From assembly GCA_945874355.1 (NCBI GenBank), contig CAMCGB010000001.1:124001-188000 (forward strand): DNA of 64,000 bases. The letters are read 5' to 3'. The translations under genes were made by a program, and so were the position numbers. Positions 16,266 through 25,149 of the stretch are shown one piece after another (position 1 is the first letter of the stretch; each line of letters starts with the position of its first letter). Under the pieces are notes generated by a model, which worked only from the letters and a program-made list of their open reading frames with translations, did no database searches and had not been told where the DNA came from. The stretch is from an uncultured Bacteroides sp. (GTDB taxonomy: Bacteria > Bacteroidota > Bacteroidia > Bacteroidales > UBA932).

Positions 16266-17681
16266 ATGAAAAAGTATCTTTTAACTGTCATCCTGACTCT
16301 GACCGCGATAGGCGCCGGAGCCAAGGTTTACAATGTGCGGGACTTCGGTGCCGCAGGTGACGGGGTGAGCATAGACTCCCCGGCCATCAATGCCGCCATA
16401 GAGCAGGCTGCATCCAAGGGTGGGGGAGTGGTTCTATTCCCTGCCGGAGTTTACTCCAGCTACTCCATCCGGCTTAAAGACAATATTACCCTCAGGCTCG
16501 AAGAGGGTGCAGTCATAAAGGCCGCCAAGCCCACCCGGAGCCAGGGCTACGACGAGGCTGAGCCCAATGAATGGGATATGTACCAGGACTTCGGCCACAG
16601 CCATTGGCAGAATTCCCTGATATGGGGAATAGGCCTGAAGAACCTCAGAATCGAAGGCAAGGGGCTGATAGACGGCACCGACGCCCTGTCCAGAGGTCTT
16701 GGCCGGAAGGGCCCTGTCGCCGAAGCCAACAAGGCTCTGGCCCTGAAGAACTGCCAGAACGTCACAATCAAGGGAGTTTCATTCCTTCAGTGCGGACATT
16801 TCGCCCTGCTGCTTACCGGAGTGGACAACCTTCTCATCGACGGAGTGCTTGCCGACACCAACCGCGACGCCTTCGATATCGATTGCTGCGAGAATGTGAA
16901 GATACGCAACTGCAGGGTCAACAGCCTCAATGACGACGCGATTGTCCTGAAGTGCTCCTACGCGCTCGGCTACCCCAAGCCCACAAAGAATGTACTTGTG
17001 GAGAACTGCGAGGTGTCAGGCTACGATCCGGGCAGCGTTTACAACGGTACTTTCCTTACGAACATCACCGCCGCTCCCGACCGTGACGGCCCCACCGGAC
17101 GAGTAAAACTGGGAACCGAGAGCAACGGAGGATTCATAAACATCACTGTCCGCAACTGCCGCTTCAAGCGTTGCCGCGGGCTCGCGCTCGAAACCGTGGA
17201 CGGAGCCCCGATGGAAAATATCATTGTGGACGGCCTGGAGATGGAGGATATATGGAACTCTCCCATTTACATACGTGTCGGTAACAGAAACCGCGGCCCC
17301 GAGAGCCTTCCCGCTTCCAGCGCGAAGAACATCACCATCTCGAACGTGAACGTGAAGGGCTGCGACAGCCGCTATGCCCTTCTGATTGTGGGACTTGAGG
17401 ACAGTCCGGTAGAGAATGTCACCCTCAAGAACATACACATACAGTATAAGGGAGGCCTTACCCTGCAGGATGTAAGGACCCAGAAAGGCTCCAATCCTTT
17501 CTTCTTCGGCCGCAACGGAGGCTATCCTGAGCCTTCTGCCCACGGAATCCAGCCTGCCTGGGGAGTATCCATCAGCCACGCCAGGAACATACAATTCAAA
17601 AACGTCACTATGGAACTTCTGTCTCCCGATGAGAGGGAAAAGGTGTTCCTCAGTGACGTTGAAAACTTCGTCTGGAGGTAG
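16266..17681 (+). CDS. GH28 polygalacturonase-type pectinase
   Basis: A 471-residue exported right-handed beta-helix enzyme (signal peptide to about residue 19, then VYNVRDFGAAGDG). GH28 motifs are visible: NRDAFDID (199-206, the NTD-type motif), NDD (222-224) and, at the place of the fungal GHG, GTESNGG (283-289), a form common in Bacteroidetes. A later IYIRVGNR may hold the RIK-like site. It should cleave alpha-linked galacturonic acid in homogalacturonan or rhamnogalacturonan; which one, and endo or exo action, cannot be decided. It follows the esterase fusion in one operon and converges on GH51 with 5 bp between the stops. Confidence 0.9.
   Translation: MKKYLLTVILTLTAIGAGAKVYNVRDFGAAGDGVSIDSPAINAAIEQAASKGGGVVLFPAGVYSSYSIRLKDNITLRLEEGAVIKAAKPTRSQGYDEAEPNEWDMYQDFGHSHWQNSLIWGIGLKNLRIEGKGLIDGTDALSRGLGRKGPVAEANKALALKNCQNVTIKGVSFLQCGHFALLLTGVDNLLIDGVLADTNRDAFDIDCCENVKIRNCRVNSLNDDAIVLKCSYALGYPKPTKNVLVENCEVSGYDPGSVYNGTFLTNITAAPDRDGPTGRVKLGTESNGGFINITVRNCRFKRCRGLALETVDGAPMENIIVDGLEMEDIWNSPIYIRVGNRNRGPESLPASSAKNITISNVNVKGCDSRYALLIVGLEDSPVENVTLKNIHIQYKGGLTLQDVRTQKGSNPFFFGRNGGYPEPSAHGIQPAWGVSISHARNIQFKNVTMELLSPDEREKVFLSDVENFVWR
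17597..17659 (-). terminator. Terminator of GH51, inside GH28
   Basis: On the minus strand, ACGTCACT pairs with AGTGACGT (17652-17659 with 17602-17609), and an inner helix GGAAC/GTTCC (17645-17649 with 17612-17616) extends it. TTTTG follows the stem. It lies inside the 3' coding end of GH28. Confidence 0.5.
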
Positions 17682-17686
17682 CAGGT

Positions 17687-19663
17687 CTATTTCAGGCTGA
17701 AGATGTAGATGTTGAAGCTGTAAGGCTCACAAATCAGATCCGAACCCGGAGTGTACTCGAACGGTTTTCTTACCGGAGAGTATTTCTCCGGGTTTTTGAG
17801 GTCGTTGTCGGAGTACAGGTCATCGGAGCGCAGCTGGACCATTTCTACGGCCCTGGGCTCTGCGGCCTTTCTTTTCTTCTTGAAATTAAGACAGATGTTT
17901 GAAGCCTTGTCGGTAGTGTTGACCACCTTTACATATATCTTGTCGCCATCCTGGACTGCACTGGCAAACAGCCCGTCCTGGCCTTCGGCGCCGCAAAGGG
18001 GAGAGCCGTCGCTAAGAGTCTTCAGTACACTTTCTCCGCAGTAGTCAGAGTACAGCTTCTGCACCTGGTAACTTGCTGTCCTGTAGGAGTTGAGATTGTC
18101 GTACCAGATAAGGTCGGGTCTCCACTGCCAGCCTTCCACGTGGGCGAACAGGGGAGCGTAAGTGGCCATATGCACCACATCGGCGTTCCTTTCAATGCCT
18201 GTCATAAAGGCTGCTTCCAGAAGTGAAGCGTAGAAGTGATTGTATTTCTTGCCCTTGGCGTGGCAGGCGTACTCGCCGGCGAAGACCTTGGGGCCCTTGC
18301 GTGAGTAGGAGTCATATCTTGCACCCTGGGAGAGGAACCAGTCGTAAGGCCTGTAGAAGTGCTCGTCCACAAGGTCAGCCCCTATCCTTCTCATCTCAGG
18401 CCAGAGGTAGTCGAACTGCTCGCCTTCGCTGTTGGGCCCTGACGATCCTACAATCTTCACATCCGGCCAGGCTTCACGGATGGCCTTTACAAAAGGTTCG
18501 AGCCTCTCGGGGTATTCGCTGCCCCACTGCTCGTTGCCTACACCTAAATATTTGAGATTGAAGCTCTCGGGATGTCCCATAGAGGCTCTGACGGAACCCC
18601 ATTTGCTGTCGGGGCTGCCATTTGCGAACTCAATCAAATCAAGGGCGTCCTGGATGTAGGAACCCAGCTCGTCAAGGGAGGCGTGGGCGTCGGGGGAGTC
18701 GTTCTGGTACTGGCAGGCAAGTCCGCAGTTGACAATCGGAAGCGGTTCGCTGCCAATGTCTTCGCAGAGCTGGAAGAACTCGTAGAATCCGAGCCCGTAG
18801 CTCTGGAAATAATCAGGATAGAACCGGTACTGGAAAGTGTACTCCCACCGATTCTGGTTCAGAGGTCTGTTCTCCACGGGGCCGACAGTGTTCTTCCAGT
18901 TGTAGCGGGTCTCGAGCTCGCTGCCTTCGACTATGCATCCTCCGGGGAAGCGGAACACTCCGGGGTGAAGGTCTGCGAGGGCCTGGGCCAGGTCCTTGCG
19001 AAGGCCTCCGGGGCGGCCTTTCCAGGTGTCAACCGGGAAAAGCGAAATGTGCTCGAGGTCCACCGGGGTTGCGCTTGTCTCAAGGAATATCCTCAAAGTG
19101 GCCTTGGGGTCGGTGCGGTCCGAATGCAGGATGACCTCATACTTCTGCCACTCTGTGGAAGCAATCTCTATCTTTTTCTGTGCGAAATACTGCTTCTCGG
19201 CAGGGGACGCGGTCTGGACCAGTTCCACGCGGATCTTCCCGGTGCCTCCTTTCGGGGCTCTCGCCCATACGCTGAAACGGTAGTCTCCGCCTTCCTTGAC
19301 GGCTACTCCGAACAGTCCTGAGTTGTCGAGTCCGCTCCTTTTGTGGGCGTGTCCCGGGTCGGAGAGTCTTACATAATGGGGGTTCTTCTCGAACGGACCG
19401 TCATCCAGAACGGTGACATTTCCGAAGCTCTTCCATCCCTGAAGCGGGTTGGGGTATTCGAAGGAACGGTTCATCACCGCTTCGGCGTAAAGTCCTCCGT
19501 CGGCGGCGAAGTTGATGTCTTCGAAGAAGATGCCCCACATCGTGGGCTGGATAGGAGCAACGCTTTTGGTGATGTCCACCTCCAGACTCCTGCCGTTTTG
19601 GGCAAAACTAAGGCCGCTTGCAAGCACAAGGGCCAGAGTGCAGGCTGTCAATCTGTGTGTCAT
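17687..19663 (-). CDS. GH51 alpha-L-arabinofuranosidase
   Basis: A 658-residue exported enzyme (signal MTHRLTACTLALVLASGLSFAQ). A carbohydrate-binding-like jelly roll (about 70-210) is inserted before the TIM barrel, as in other Bacteroidetes GH51 proteins. The barrel shows FRFPGGCIVEG, the acid/base in VGNEQW (E378) and the nucleophile in VFAGEYA (E464). It would release terminal arabinofuranose from arabinan side chains of rhamnogalacturonan or from arabinoxylan. It is divergent from aspC and convergent with GH28. Length and catalytic residues are normal for the family. Confidence 0.95.
   Translation of the reverse strand: MTHRLTACTLALVLASGLSFAQNGRSLEVDITKSVAPIQPTMWGIFFEDINFAADGGLYAEAVMNRSFEYPNPLQGWKSFGNVTVLDDGPFEKNPHYVRLSDPGHAHKRSGLDNSGLFGVAVKEGGDYRFSVWARAPKGGTGKIRVELVQTASPAEKQYFAQKKIEIASTEWQKYEVILHSDRTDPKATLRIFLETSATPVDLEHISLFPVDTWKGRPGGLRKDLAQALADLHPGVFRFPGGCIVEGSELETRYNWKNTVGPVENRPLNQNRWEYTFQYRFYPDYFQSYGLGFYEFFQLCEDIGSEPLPIVNCGLACQYQNDSPDAHASLDELGSYIQDALDLIEFANGSPDSKWGSVRASMGHPESFNLKYLGVGNEQWGSEYPERLEPFVKAIREAWPDVKIVGSSGPNSEGEQFDYLWPEMRRIGADLVDEHFYRPYDWFLSQGARYDSYSRKGPKVFAGEYACHAKGKKYNHFYASLLEAAFMTGIERNADVVHMATYAPLFAHVEGWQWRPDLIWYDNLNSYRTASYQVQKLYSDYCGESVLKTLSDGSPLCGAEGQDGLFASAVQDGDKIYVKVVNTTDKASNICLNFKKKRKAAEPRAVEMVQLRSDDLYSDNDLKNPEKYSPVRKPFEYTPGSDLICEPYSFNIYIFSLK
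17773..17796 (+). terminator. Terminator of GH28, inside GH51
   Basis: A 7-bp stem CCGGAGA/TCTCCGG with loop GTATT, followed by GTTTTTG, about 90 bp past the GH28 stop in the 3' coding end of GH51. Confidence 0.55.
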
Positions 19664-19718
19664 ATGCAGTTGTGTTTCTTTTTGGGCGCAAGTTAGCGAA
19701 AAACTGCGAAATTTGGCG

Positions 19719-19726
19719 TATATTTG
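19719..19726 (+). promoter_or_regulatory. -7 box of aspC
   Basis: TATATTTG, an exact consensus match, 21 bp before the ATG at 19748, giving a short leader of roughly 15 nt. Confidence 0.55.
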
Positions 19727-19747
19727 AAAACCTGAAATACATATATT

Positions 19748-20947
19748 ATGGAAATATCACAAAGAGCCCTGAACATGCCGTATTCTCCCATACGCAAGCT
19801 TGCTCCCTATGCAGATGAAGCGAAGCGTAACGGCGTTCACGTATATCATCTGAACATAGGCCAGCCTGACATCAAGACTCCCGAGTGTGCCCTCGAAGCC
19901 CTCAAGAACATAGACAGGGAGATACTTGAGTACAGCCCTTCGGACGGCTACCTGAGCCTGCGTACCAAAATGGTCAACTATTACGCCGGTTATGGTATCT
20001 ACCTCTCTCCGGACGAAATCATCATCACCGCAGGAGGCTCCGAGGCTGTGCTCTTTGCTTTCCTTGCCTGCCTTTCCCCGGGCGATGAGGTGATAGTCAC
20101 TGACCCCTTCTATGCCAATTATATGGCCTTCGCCATCTCTGTGGGTGCTGTCATCAAGAGCGTCAAGACCAATATCGAAGACGGCTTCAGGCTCCCTTCA
20201 GTAGAGCAGTTCGAGGCCCAGATCACTCCCCGCACCAAGGCCATCCTGATCTGCAACCCCAACAATCCCACCGGCTATCTGTACACCCGCAGGGAGATGC
20301 AGCAGCTCAGGGACATAGTCAAAAAACACGACCTGTTCCTGTTCAGCGACGAAGTCTATAGGGAATTCATCTATACCGGTATGCCCTATATCTCAGCCTT
20401 CCATCTTGAAGGCATAGAGGAAAATGTAGTGCTGTTCGACTCGGTATCGAAGCGCTACTCCGAGTGCGGAACCAGAATAGGCTGCCTGTGCACCAAGAAC
20501 CGGCAGGTGCACGATGCGGTAATGAAATTCTGCCAGGCAAGACTCTCGCCCCCTCTTATCGGACAGATTGTGGCAGAGGCCTCGATTGATGTGGGCGTAG
20601 AATACACCAGGGCGGTGTACGAAGAGTATCTTGACAGACGCAACTTCCTGATTGACGGCCTGAACAAGATTCCGGGCGTGTATTCTCCCATACCTATGGG
20701 CGCGTTCTATACTATGGCCCGTCTGCCCGTGGATGATGCCGAGAAGTTCTGCATCTGGGCTCTGAGCGAGTTCAGCTATGAAGGCTCTACGGTGATGCTC
20801 GCCCCCGCCTCCGGGTTCTACACCGAGCCGGGAGAAGGACGCCAGGAGGTCAGAATCGCCTATGTGCTTTGCAAAGAGGACCTTGCCAAGGCTCTGAAAG
20901 TGCTTGAGAAGGCCCTGGAAGCATATCCTGGCAGAGTTGAGGGCTGA
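19748..20947 (+). CDS. aspC: Class I/II aminotransferase, probable aspartate aminotransferase
   Basis: A 399-residue PLP enzyme of fold type I. Visible features are HLNIGQPDIKTP near the start, the GGSEAV phosphate-binding turn, CNPNNPTG, FSDEVYREF (the Asp that pairs with the pyridine nitrogen), and the Schiff-base lysine in SVSKRYSECGTRIG. The pattern is typical of the Bacteroidetes aspartate aminotransferase that makes aspartate from oxaloacetate, feeding the lysine, threonine and methionine pathways encoded further along. Exact substrate preference cannot be proven from sequence. It has its own promoter and converges on a small unknown gene 3 bp away. Confidence 0.85.
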   Translation: MEISQRALNMPYSPIRKLAPYADEAKRNGVHVYHLNIGQPDIKTPECALEALKNIDREILEYSPSDGYLSLRTKMVNYYAGYGIYLSPDEIIITAGGSEAVLFAFLACLSPGDEVIVTDPFYANYMAFAISVGAVIKSVKTNIEDGFRLPSVEQFEAQITPRTKAILICNPNNPTGYLYTRREMQQLRDIVKKHDLFLFSDEVYREFIYTGMPYISAFHLEGIEENVVLFDSVSKRYSECGTRIGCLCTKNRQVHDAVMKFCQARLSPPLIGQIVAEASIDVGVEYTRAVYEEYLDRRNFLIDGLNKIPGVYSPIPMGAFYTMARLPVDDAEKFCIWALSEFSYEGSTVMLAPASGFYTEPGEGRQEVRIAYVLCKEDLAKALKVLEKALEAYPGRVEG

Positions 20948-20950
20948 TTT

Positions 20951-21325
20951 CTATCTGTACACCGTCAGCTTTATCGAAGCGCTACGCCCGTCCATCGACA
21001 GCTCCTCTTCCCTTACTTTGAGGTGGAGTTGTGCCGCTTTGAGGCTCAATGCCATCACCACTTTGCCCAGGTCGTAAACGGAAGGGGCGCTGAGACGTAT
21101 TTCTGCTGCCAGAGGGCCGGGATTGGCACTGAACTCGACTCCCGGCAGGCAGGCGCTTCTCAGAAGGGCGTCGGTCTGGGCCTGTTTGACCTCATAGCCT
21201 TCGTCCTTCTCTTCCTTGTCCTGCAGTCTTTTCAGAAGCGTATCAAGCGTAGGAGTCTGATTCACAATCCTTTTCGTCCCTTCCTGCAGTTCGCTGTATC
21301 TTTTTTCCAAATAATTGTCTGCCAT
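20951..21325 (-). CDS. Small cytoplasmic protein of unknown function
   Basis: A 124-residue protein without signal peptide or membrane segment. The N-terminal half is charged and helical (YLEKRYSELQ, TLLKRLQDKEEKDEGYEVKQAQ). The C-terminal half reads like an alternating beta/alpha fold (GPLAAEIRLSAPSVYDLGKVV, ALSLKAAQLHLKV). I do not recognise a family. It has its own -7 box on the minus strand (21369-21376) and ends 3 bp from aspC. It may be expressed independently of the envelope operon that diverges from it. Confidence 0.65.
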   Translation of the reverse strand: MADNYLEKRYSELQEGTKRIVNQTPTLDTLLKRLQDKEEKDEGYEVKQAQTDALLRSACLPGVEFSANPGPLAAEIRLSAPSVYDLGKVVMALSLKAAQLHLKVREEELSMDGRSASIKLTVYR

Positions 21326-21368
21326 ATCTTTATTTTTGCGAAAGTAACGTTTTTTTTGCCTATATTCG

Positions 21369-21376
21369 CAAAATTA
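21369..21376 (-). promoter_or_regulatory. -7 box of the small unknown gene
   Basis: CAAAATTA on the plus strand reads TAATTTTG on the minus strand, about 44 bp before the ATG at 21325. Confidence 0.45.
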
Positions 21377-21437
21377 ACGTTATTTGTTTTGATGGAGTTT
21401 CGCAAGCGCGGAATTTAAGTTGGTAATCGAGCTGTTT

Positions 21438-22229
21438 ATGAAGAGCCGTCTGTTAGTCTTTATTATGATCCTGCTGCCCTGCGTTGCGCTGCGGGCTCAG
21501 TTCACCGATAGCTCCACCGGCCTTCTGCAAAGCCCTACCGCCCTTATGAAAAGCGAAGGTACCTTTATGATTACCAATAACTTCCTCAATACGCATTCGT
21601 TGCCTTCTTCCGGGTGGGGATACAACACCTTCGGCTACGGGGTGAACATAACTTTCTGGAGCCGCTTGGAAGTAGGCTATGTCTGCACGATATTCGATGG
21701 CAAGCGCAAGCCCAACCCCACTGACAGGGACCTTATAATGTTCAATCAGGACAGGCATTTTACGGGTAAGTTCCAGCTTCTCAAGGAAGGGGAGTTCGGA
21801 CTGAAATGGATGCCCGCTTTGGCCGTGGGTATAAGCGACCCTACGACCGGATCCTCCGAGAACGGTTATATAGATGCCAATGTCACGGGCACAGGCAATG
21901 GATACTTCAACAGGATGTATGTCGCGCTCTCAAAAAGTTTCGATACCCCTTGGGGATATCTGGGAGCCCATCTCGGATATCAGTACAATAGGAGAAGCGA
22001 CTATCCCATAAACGCTCCCTTTGCCGGAGTGAACTTCAGGCCGAAGTGGGTGCAGGATTTTTACTATCTTGATTATCTGGATCTTATCGCCGAGTTTGAT
22101 TCGAGGACGTTCAATGTCGGTATGATAGCCTCGGTGTGGGAAAACCGCTTTGAGCTTATGTTTGAGCTCCAGAATCTCAGGTGGATCAATTTCGGTGCCA
22201 GATTTCTTCTGAAACTTAAAAACACTTAA
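21438..22229 (+). CDS. YjbH-like outer-membrane beta-barrel protein, N-terminal half type
   Basis: A 263-residue exported protein; the ATG at 21438 is chosen because the signal peptide (MKSRLLVFIMILLPCVALRAQ) begins there. The mature start GLLQSPTALMKSEGTFMITNNF and the repeated aromatic beta strands (YGVNITFWSRLEVGY, GYLGAHLGYQYN, FDSRTFNVGMIASVWENRFELMFELQ) match the first part of YjbH-type proteins, which function in exopolysaccharide export or surface assembly. In proteobacteria YjbH is about 700 residues; here the matching C-terminal part seems to be the separate gene at 23807. It is the first of four closely spaced genes (10, 8 and 2 bp gaps). Confidence 0.7.
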   Translation: MKSRLLVFIMILLPCVALRAQFTDSSTGLLQSPTALMKSEGTFMITNNFLNTHSLPSSGWGYNTFGYGVNITFWSRLEVGYVCTIFDGKRKPNPTDRDLIMFNQDRHFTGKFQLLKEGEFGLKWMPALAVGISDPTTGSSENGYIDANVTGTGNGYFNRMYVALSKSFDTPWGYLGAHLGYQYNRRSDYPINAPFAGVNFRPKWVQDFYYLDYLDLIAEFDSRTFNVGMIASVWENRFELMFELQNLRWINFGARFLLKLKNT

Positions 22230-22239
22230 TACAAACTCT

Positions 22240-23106
22240 ATGAAAAGAATAGCTATTATTGCCGCCGCGCTGCTTTCTTTTGCTGTCAGCACATCTGCAC
22301 AGCAGGCTTTCCAGAACCTTTCCATCGGTTTTGAGGCCGGAACCACCGGTCTGGGAGTGGAACTTGCCCTCCCGGTCATCAGCAACCACGTTGTACTCAA
22401 GGGCGGTCTGACTCTTCCTTCCCTCTCGCTTGCAAGGGATTTCAGTCTTGATGCTTCTCCTCTGAACTCCTGCATCGACGATGCGAACCAGGCCCTTATG
22501 GATGCTGGAGTGGATGACAGGATCAACACCCGTTTCTCTTCCATAGGTGTCAAGGGAGATGCCCTTCTGAATTTCACCGCAGCACGTGTGCTTCTTGAAT
22601 TCTATCCTTTCAAGAAGAGCGGACTGCACATCACGGCCGGAGCTTATTTCGGAATGGGAGACAGCTTTTTGAGCGCAAATCTTCAGACAACCGACACGTT
22701 CTTCTCTGAGTACAAGGCGGTTGAGGCTGAATTCGATGCCATAAACCAAAAATATGCCGACCTCGCCGGCTACGAGCAGGTCAACCTGGACTCTCCCAAG
22801 TTCAATCTTGACGGCAAGACTTATCAGCTAGCAATGGAAGAGGACAGGGCTTATGTTTCCGCCCGTCTTCAGATGGCAAAAATCCGTCCTTATCTCGGAA
22901 TCGGTTTCGGGCGAAGCATTCCCAAGGGTCATCTCGGCTTCCAGTTCGACCTCGGCGTATGGTATCACGGAGTGCCTTCCATCGAGAGTGACCAGCAGGT
23001 TGAGTTCGATTCTTCTGCAACCGAAGTTTACGGGGAAATCCCCTATATGGACCAGGCCATTGTTTATCCTCACGTGAGCCTGAGGCTGATTTATAAAATA
23101 TTCTAG
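22240..23106 (+). CDS. Exported protein with predicted beta-barrel features, unknown function
   Basis: A 288-residue protein with a clear signal peptide (MKRIAIIAAALLSFAVSTSAQ). Alternating hydrophobic and aromatic strands (NLSIGFEAGTTGLGVELALP, ALLNFTAARVLLEFYPF, GLHITAGAYFGMG) and a terminal phenylalanine (LRLIYKIF) suggest an outer-membrane barrel recognised by the BAM machinery. A charged, more helical stretch lies in the middle (EYKAVEAEFDAINQKYADL). I do not recognise a named family. It is second in the YjbH-type operon and may help build or secrete the same surface polymer. Confidence 0.6.
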   Translation: MKRIAIIAAALLSFAVSTSAQQAFQNLSIGFEAGTTGLGVELALPVISNHVVLKGGLTLPSLSLARDFSLDASPLNSCIDDANQALMDAGVDDRINTRFSSIGVKGDALLNFTAARVLLEFYPFKKSGLHITAGAYFGMGDSFLSANLQTTDTFFSEYKAVEAEFDAINQKYADLAGYEQVNLDSPKFNLDGKTYQLAMEEDRAYVSARLQMAKIRPYLGIGFGRSIPKGHLGFQFDLGVWYHGVPSIESDQQVEFDSSATEVYGEIPYMDQAIVYPHVSLRLIYKIF

Positions 23107-23114
23107 TTGTTCTT

Positions 23115-23804
23115 ATGACATTTTCCGGTCTGGCCCTCGCCTGCATCTTGCTTTCCTCTGCCCCCGCGGCACCGGAAGCATATTTCTGTACCACCGAGGG
23201 CCGGACTCTGCGTTACGAAAGGCGCTGGGCTGATTCTTCACGGCGTGACGGCTCCCTTAAATGGACCCATATTCTGAGCATCGATAAAGTCAGCCGCAAG
23301 GACGGGAAGACCCTGGTTGACTACAGCTCCACTTTCCGCACTCCGGACGGGAAGCTTATGTACGGAGGCCCCATACTTTTGCGCTCCGAAGTGAGCAGGG
23401 AGGGAGATGTCGTAGTTGACCTTGCCTCGAGCACTGCTTCGGCCCTGTCTTCCACCCTCGGGCTGAAGGCTGAGAGCGAGCCCTGCCCGTCAGTGCTGCC
23501 TGCCGGTATGAACGCTTCGACGCTGCTTGAGAACGCCTCGTTCCAGGTCAAGTGCGGTCCATTGAAGTATAGGGTCGTCGTAGATGGGCGTAAAGTTGAG
23601 GGAAGACAGACCCTGAAGCTCTCCTGCGGAACTTTCGACTGCATTGTGGTCAGTGAGCACAAGGTCGAGAAAGGCCCGGGGCGCAACCGCGAGACTTATT
23701 CCAGGACCTGGTATGCAAAAGGTGTAGGTATGGTGCGTCACGATACCTTCGATGCCTCGCACCGACTTCAGACGAGTGAACTCTTGGTTCAGATAACGGA
23801 TTGA
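23115..23804 (+). CDS. DUF3108/TapB-like exported protein
   Basis: A 229-residue protein with an N-terminal signal (MTFSGLALACILLSSAPAAPEA). The body is beta-rich with the pattern TEGRTLRYERRW, GPLKYRVVVDGRKVEGRQTLKLSCGTFDCIVVSEHKVE and TRTWYAKGVGMVRHDTFD. This resembles DUF3108/TapB-type proteins, where a late strand pair reads W.A.GVG.V. The assignment is by pattern only. It is third in the YjbH-type operon and ends 2 bp before the fourth gene. Likely periplasmic; the role is unknown. Confidence 0.55.
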   Translation: MTFSGLALACILLSSAPAAPEAYFCTTEGRTLRYERRWADSSRRDGSLKWTHILSIDKVSRKDGKTLVDYSSTFRTPDGKLMYGGPILLRSEVSREGDVVVDLASSTASALSSTLGLKAESEPCPSVLPAGMNASTLLENASFQVKCGPLKYRVVVDGRKVEGRQTLKLSCGTFDCIVVSEHKVEKGPGRNRETYSRTWYAKGVGMVRHDTFDASHRLQTSELLVQITD

Positions 23805-23806
23805 TT

Positions 23807-25012
23807 ATGAGACGTGTTTTGTTTAAGAGAGTGTTGGTCTGCCTGGTCGTGGCAGCCGTTTCAATCGTCAGATGCGCCGCGCAGGTCGAAGCTTCTGATC
23901 CGTTGAGCGTGGAGGATGCCGAACGGCTTCTGATCCGGGAAGGCTTCGCCAATATCCGTACTCTTGAGGAGGAATCGCGTCTTGTGTTTACCCTGGAGTG
24001 CGACTCCTACAAACTGCCTTCCGAAGGCTTTTCAGTAGCCAGAAAAATAGTCGAAAGGATTGCCGGGAGCTCTGAAATGGAGCTGAAAATCATAGGATTG
24101 GACAGAGGCATCCCGCAGGTGACAATGACACGCGATAAGGGAGCGGAGAGCTGGCATACCACTCGGAAGCTGGATTCGGGCTGGGATGAAGTGAAGAAGC
24201 TTAAGCCCAAAGAGAGCCTTACAGGGAAAGTGGATATAGTAGTCTATCCGCAAGTCTCCCTTATGAACTTGATAATCAATCAGGTATATCAATCCCTGTG
24301 GCAGCTCAGCCCCGCACTTGAAGTGAGCCTGTGGAAAGGGATGAAATTCTCCTATCAAGTAAAAATTCCTGTTTTCAATGACGGGTACGGCGATCTTGAA
24401 TCCAAAGTTCATCCCGGAATAGTCTCGCTTTCACAGAGTTTCAGAGATCCCTGGAAGTTGAATCTGCAAGGTAAAGTCACTATAGGCGCCTTCGCGGGGA
24501 ACCGGTATGGCGCCGCCCTGGAGGCGAGCTGGTACCTGCCTGGTGACCAGGTATGGTTTGATACCCAGCTGGGATTGATTTCCAATTATTACTGGGAGGG
24601 CTTCTACTTCAAGTTCAGCCGGGATTTCTACTTCCGCTGGAATGCGGCTGTAAACTGCTACTGCCCGCCTCTTCACACCCAGTTCACTCTCCGCGCCCAG
24701 CAGTTCCTCATCGGCGACATAGGTCTCAAGTACGAAATGATACGCCATTTCTCCCGTTGTTCCGTAGGACTGTATGCCGAAAAGTCGAAGGGAGTGGATA
24801 TGAATGTAGGTTTCCGCTTCCAGATATCCCTTCCGCCGTACCGTCACGCGCGTAGGGGCTACATCCCCCGCATTACCGTTTCGGACCAGATGGGAATGTC
24901 GTACAATGCCAATAATGAAAAATTCTACTATCGCGAATGGCGTACTGAGGCATCGGACAACATCATGAGCCGCAATTATTTCAATCCTTTTCATTTGGAC
25001 GGCGACAAATAG
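23807..25012 (+). CDS. YjbH-like protein, C-terminal half type
   Basis: A 401-residue exported protein starting at ATG 23807 (MRRVLFKRVLVCLVV...). After the signal, residues about 30-130 form a mixed region (DAERLLIREGFANIRTLEEES) like the small domain between the halves of YjbH. The rest is a barrel with VSLSQSFRDPWKLNLQGKV, RYGAALEASWYLPG, FTLRAQQFLIGDIGLKYEM and YIPRITVSDQ, matching what I know of the second half of proteobacterial YjbH. The first half is encoded two genes upstream, so the pair may rebuild one function from two polypeptides. It is the last gene of the operon; no strong terminator was seen after it. Confidence 0.65.
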   Translation: MRRVLFKRVLVCLVVAAVSIVRCAAQVEASDPLSVEDAERLLIREGFANIRTLEEESRLVFTLECDSYKLPSEGFSVARKIVERIAGSSEMELKIIGLDRGIPQVTMTRDKGAESWHTTRKLDSGWDEVKKLKPKESLTGKVDIVVYPQVSLMNLIINQVYQSLWQLSPALEVSLWKGMKFSYQVKIPVFNDGYGDLESKVHPGIVSLSQSFRDPWKLNLQGKVTIGAFAGNRYGAALEASWYLPGDQVWFDTQLGLISNYYWEGFYFKFSRDFYFRWNAAVNCYCPPLHTQFTLRAQQFLIGDIGLKYEMIRHFSRCSVGLYAEKSKGVDMNVGFRFQISLPPYRHARRGYIPRITVSDQMGMSYNANNEKFYYREWRTEASDNIMSRNYFNPFHLDGDK

Positions 25013-25043
25013 TCCATTTTTCTCGCCTTTTGGGCTCTGAAAG

Positions 25044-25074
25044 TTTGTTTTGTCATTTTTTAGTTATATCTTTG
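25044..25074 (+). promoter_or_regulatory. Full Bacteroidetes promoter (-33 and -7) of the DUF3869-like/ompA unit
   Basis: TTTG at 25044-25047 and TATCTTTG at 25067-25074 are separated by 19 bp, the usual Bacteroidetes spacing. The leader to ATG 25150 would be about 70 nt, longer than most in this window, which is common for highly expressed envelope genes. Confidence 0.65.
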
Positions 25075-25149
25075 CTCGCTGAATAGTATGGTGTAGTGTG
25101 ACCATAATTCAAGTTGGAAATAAGTTTAATGTTTAATAGTACTTACAAA

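Noticed and set aside
21331..21368. Additional plus-strand -7 boxes (TATTTTTG and TATATTCG) before the YjbH-type operon
   Set aside because: The first lies over the start of the divergent gene and the second deviates from consensus; neither could be chosen with confidence.
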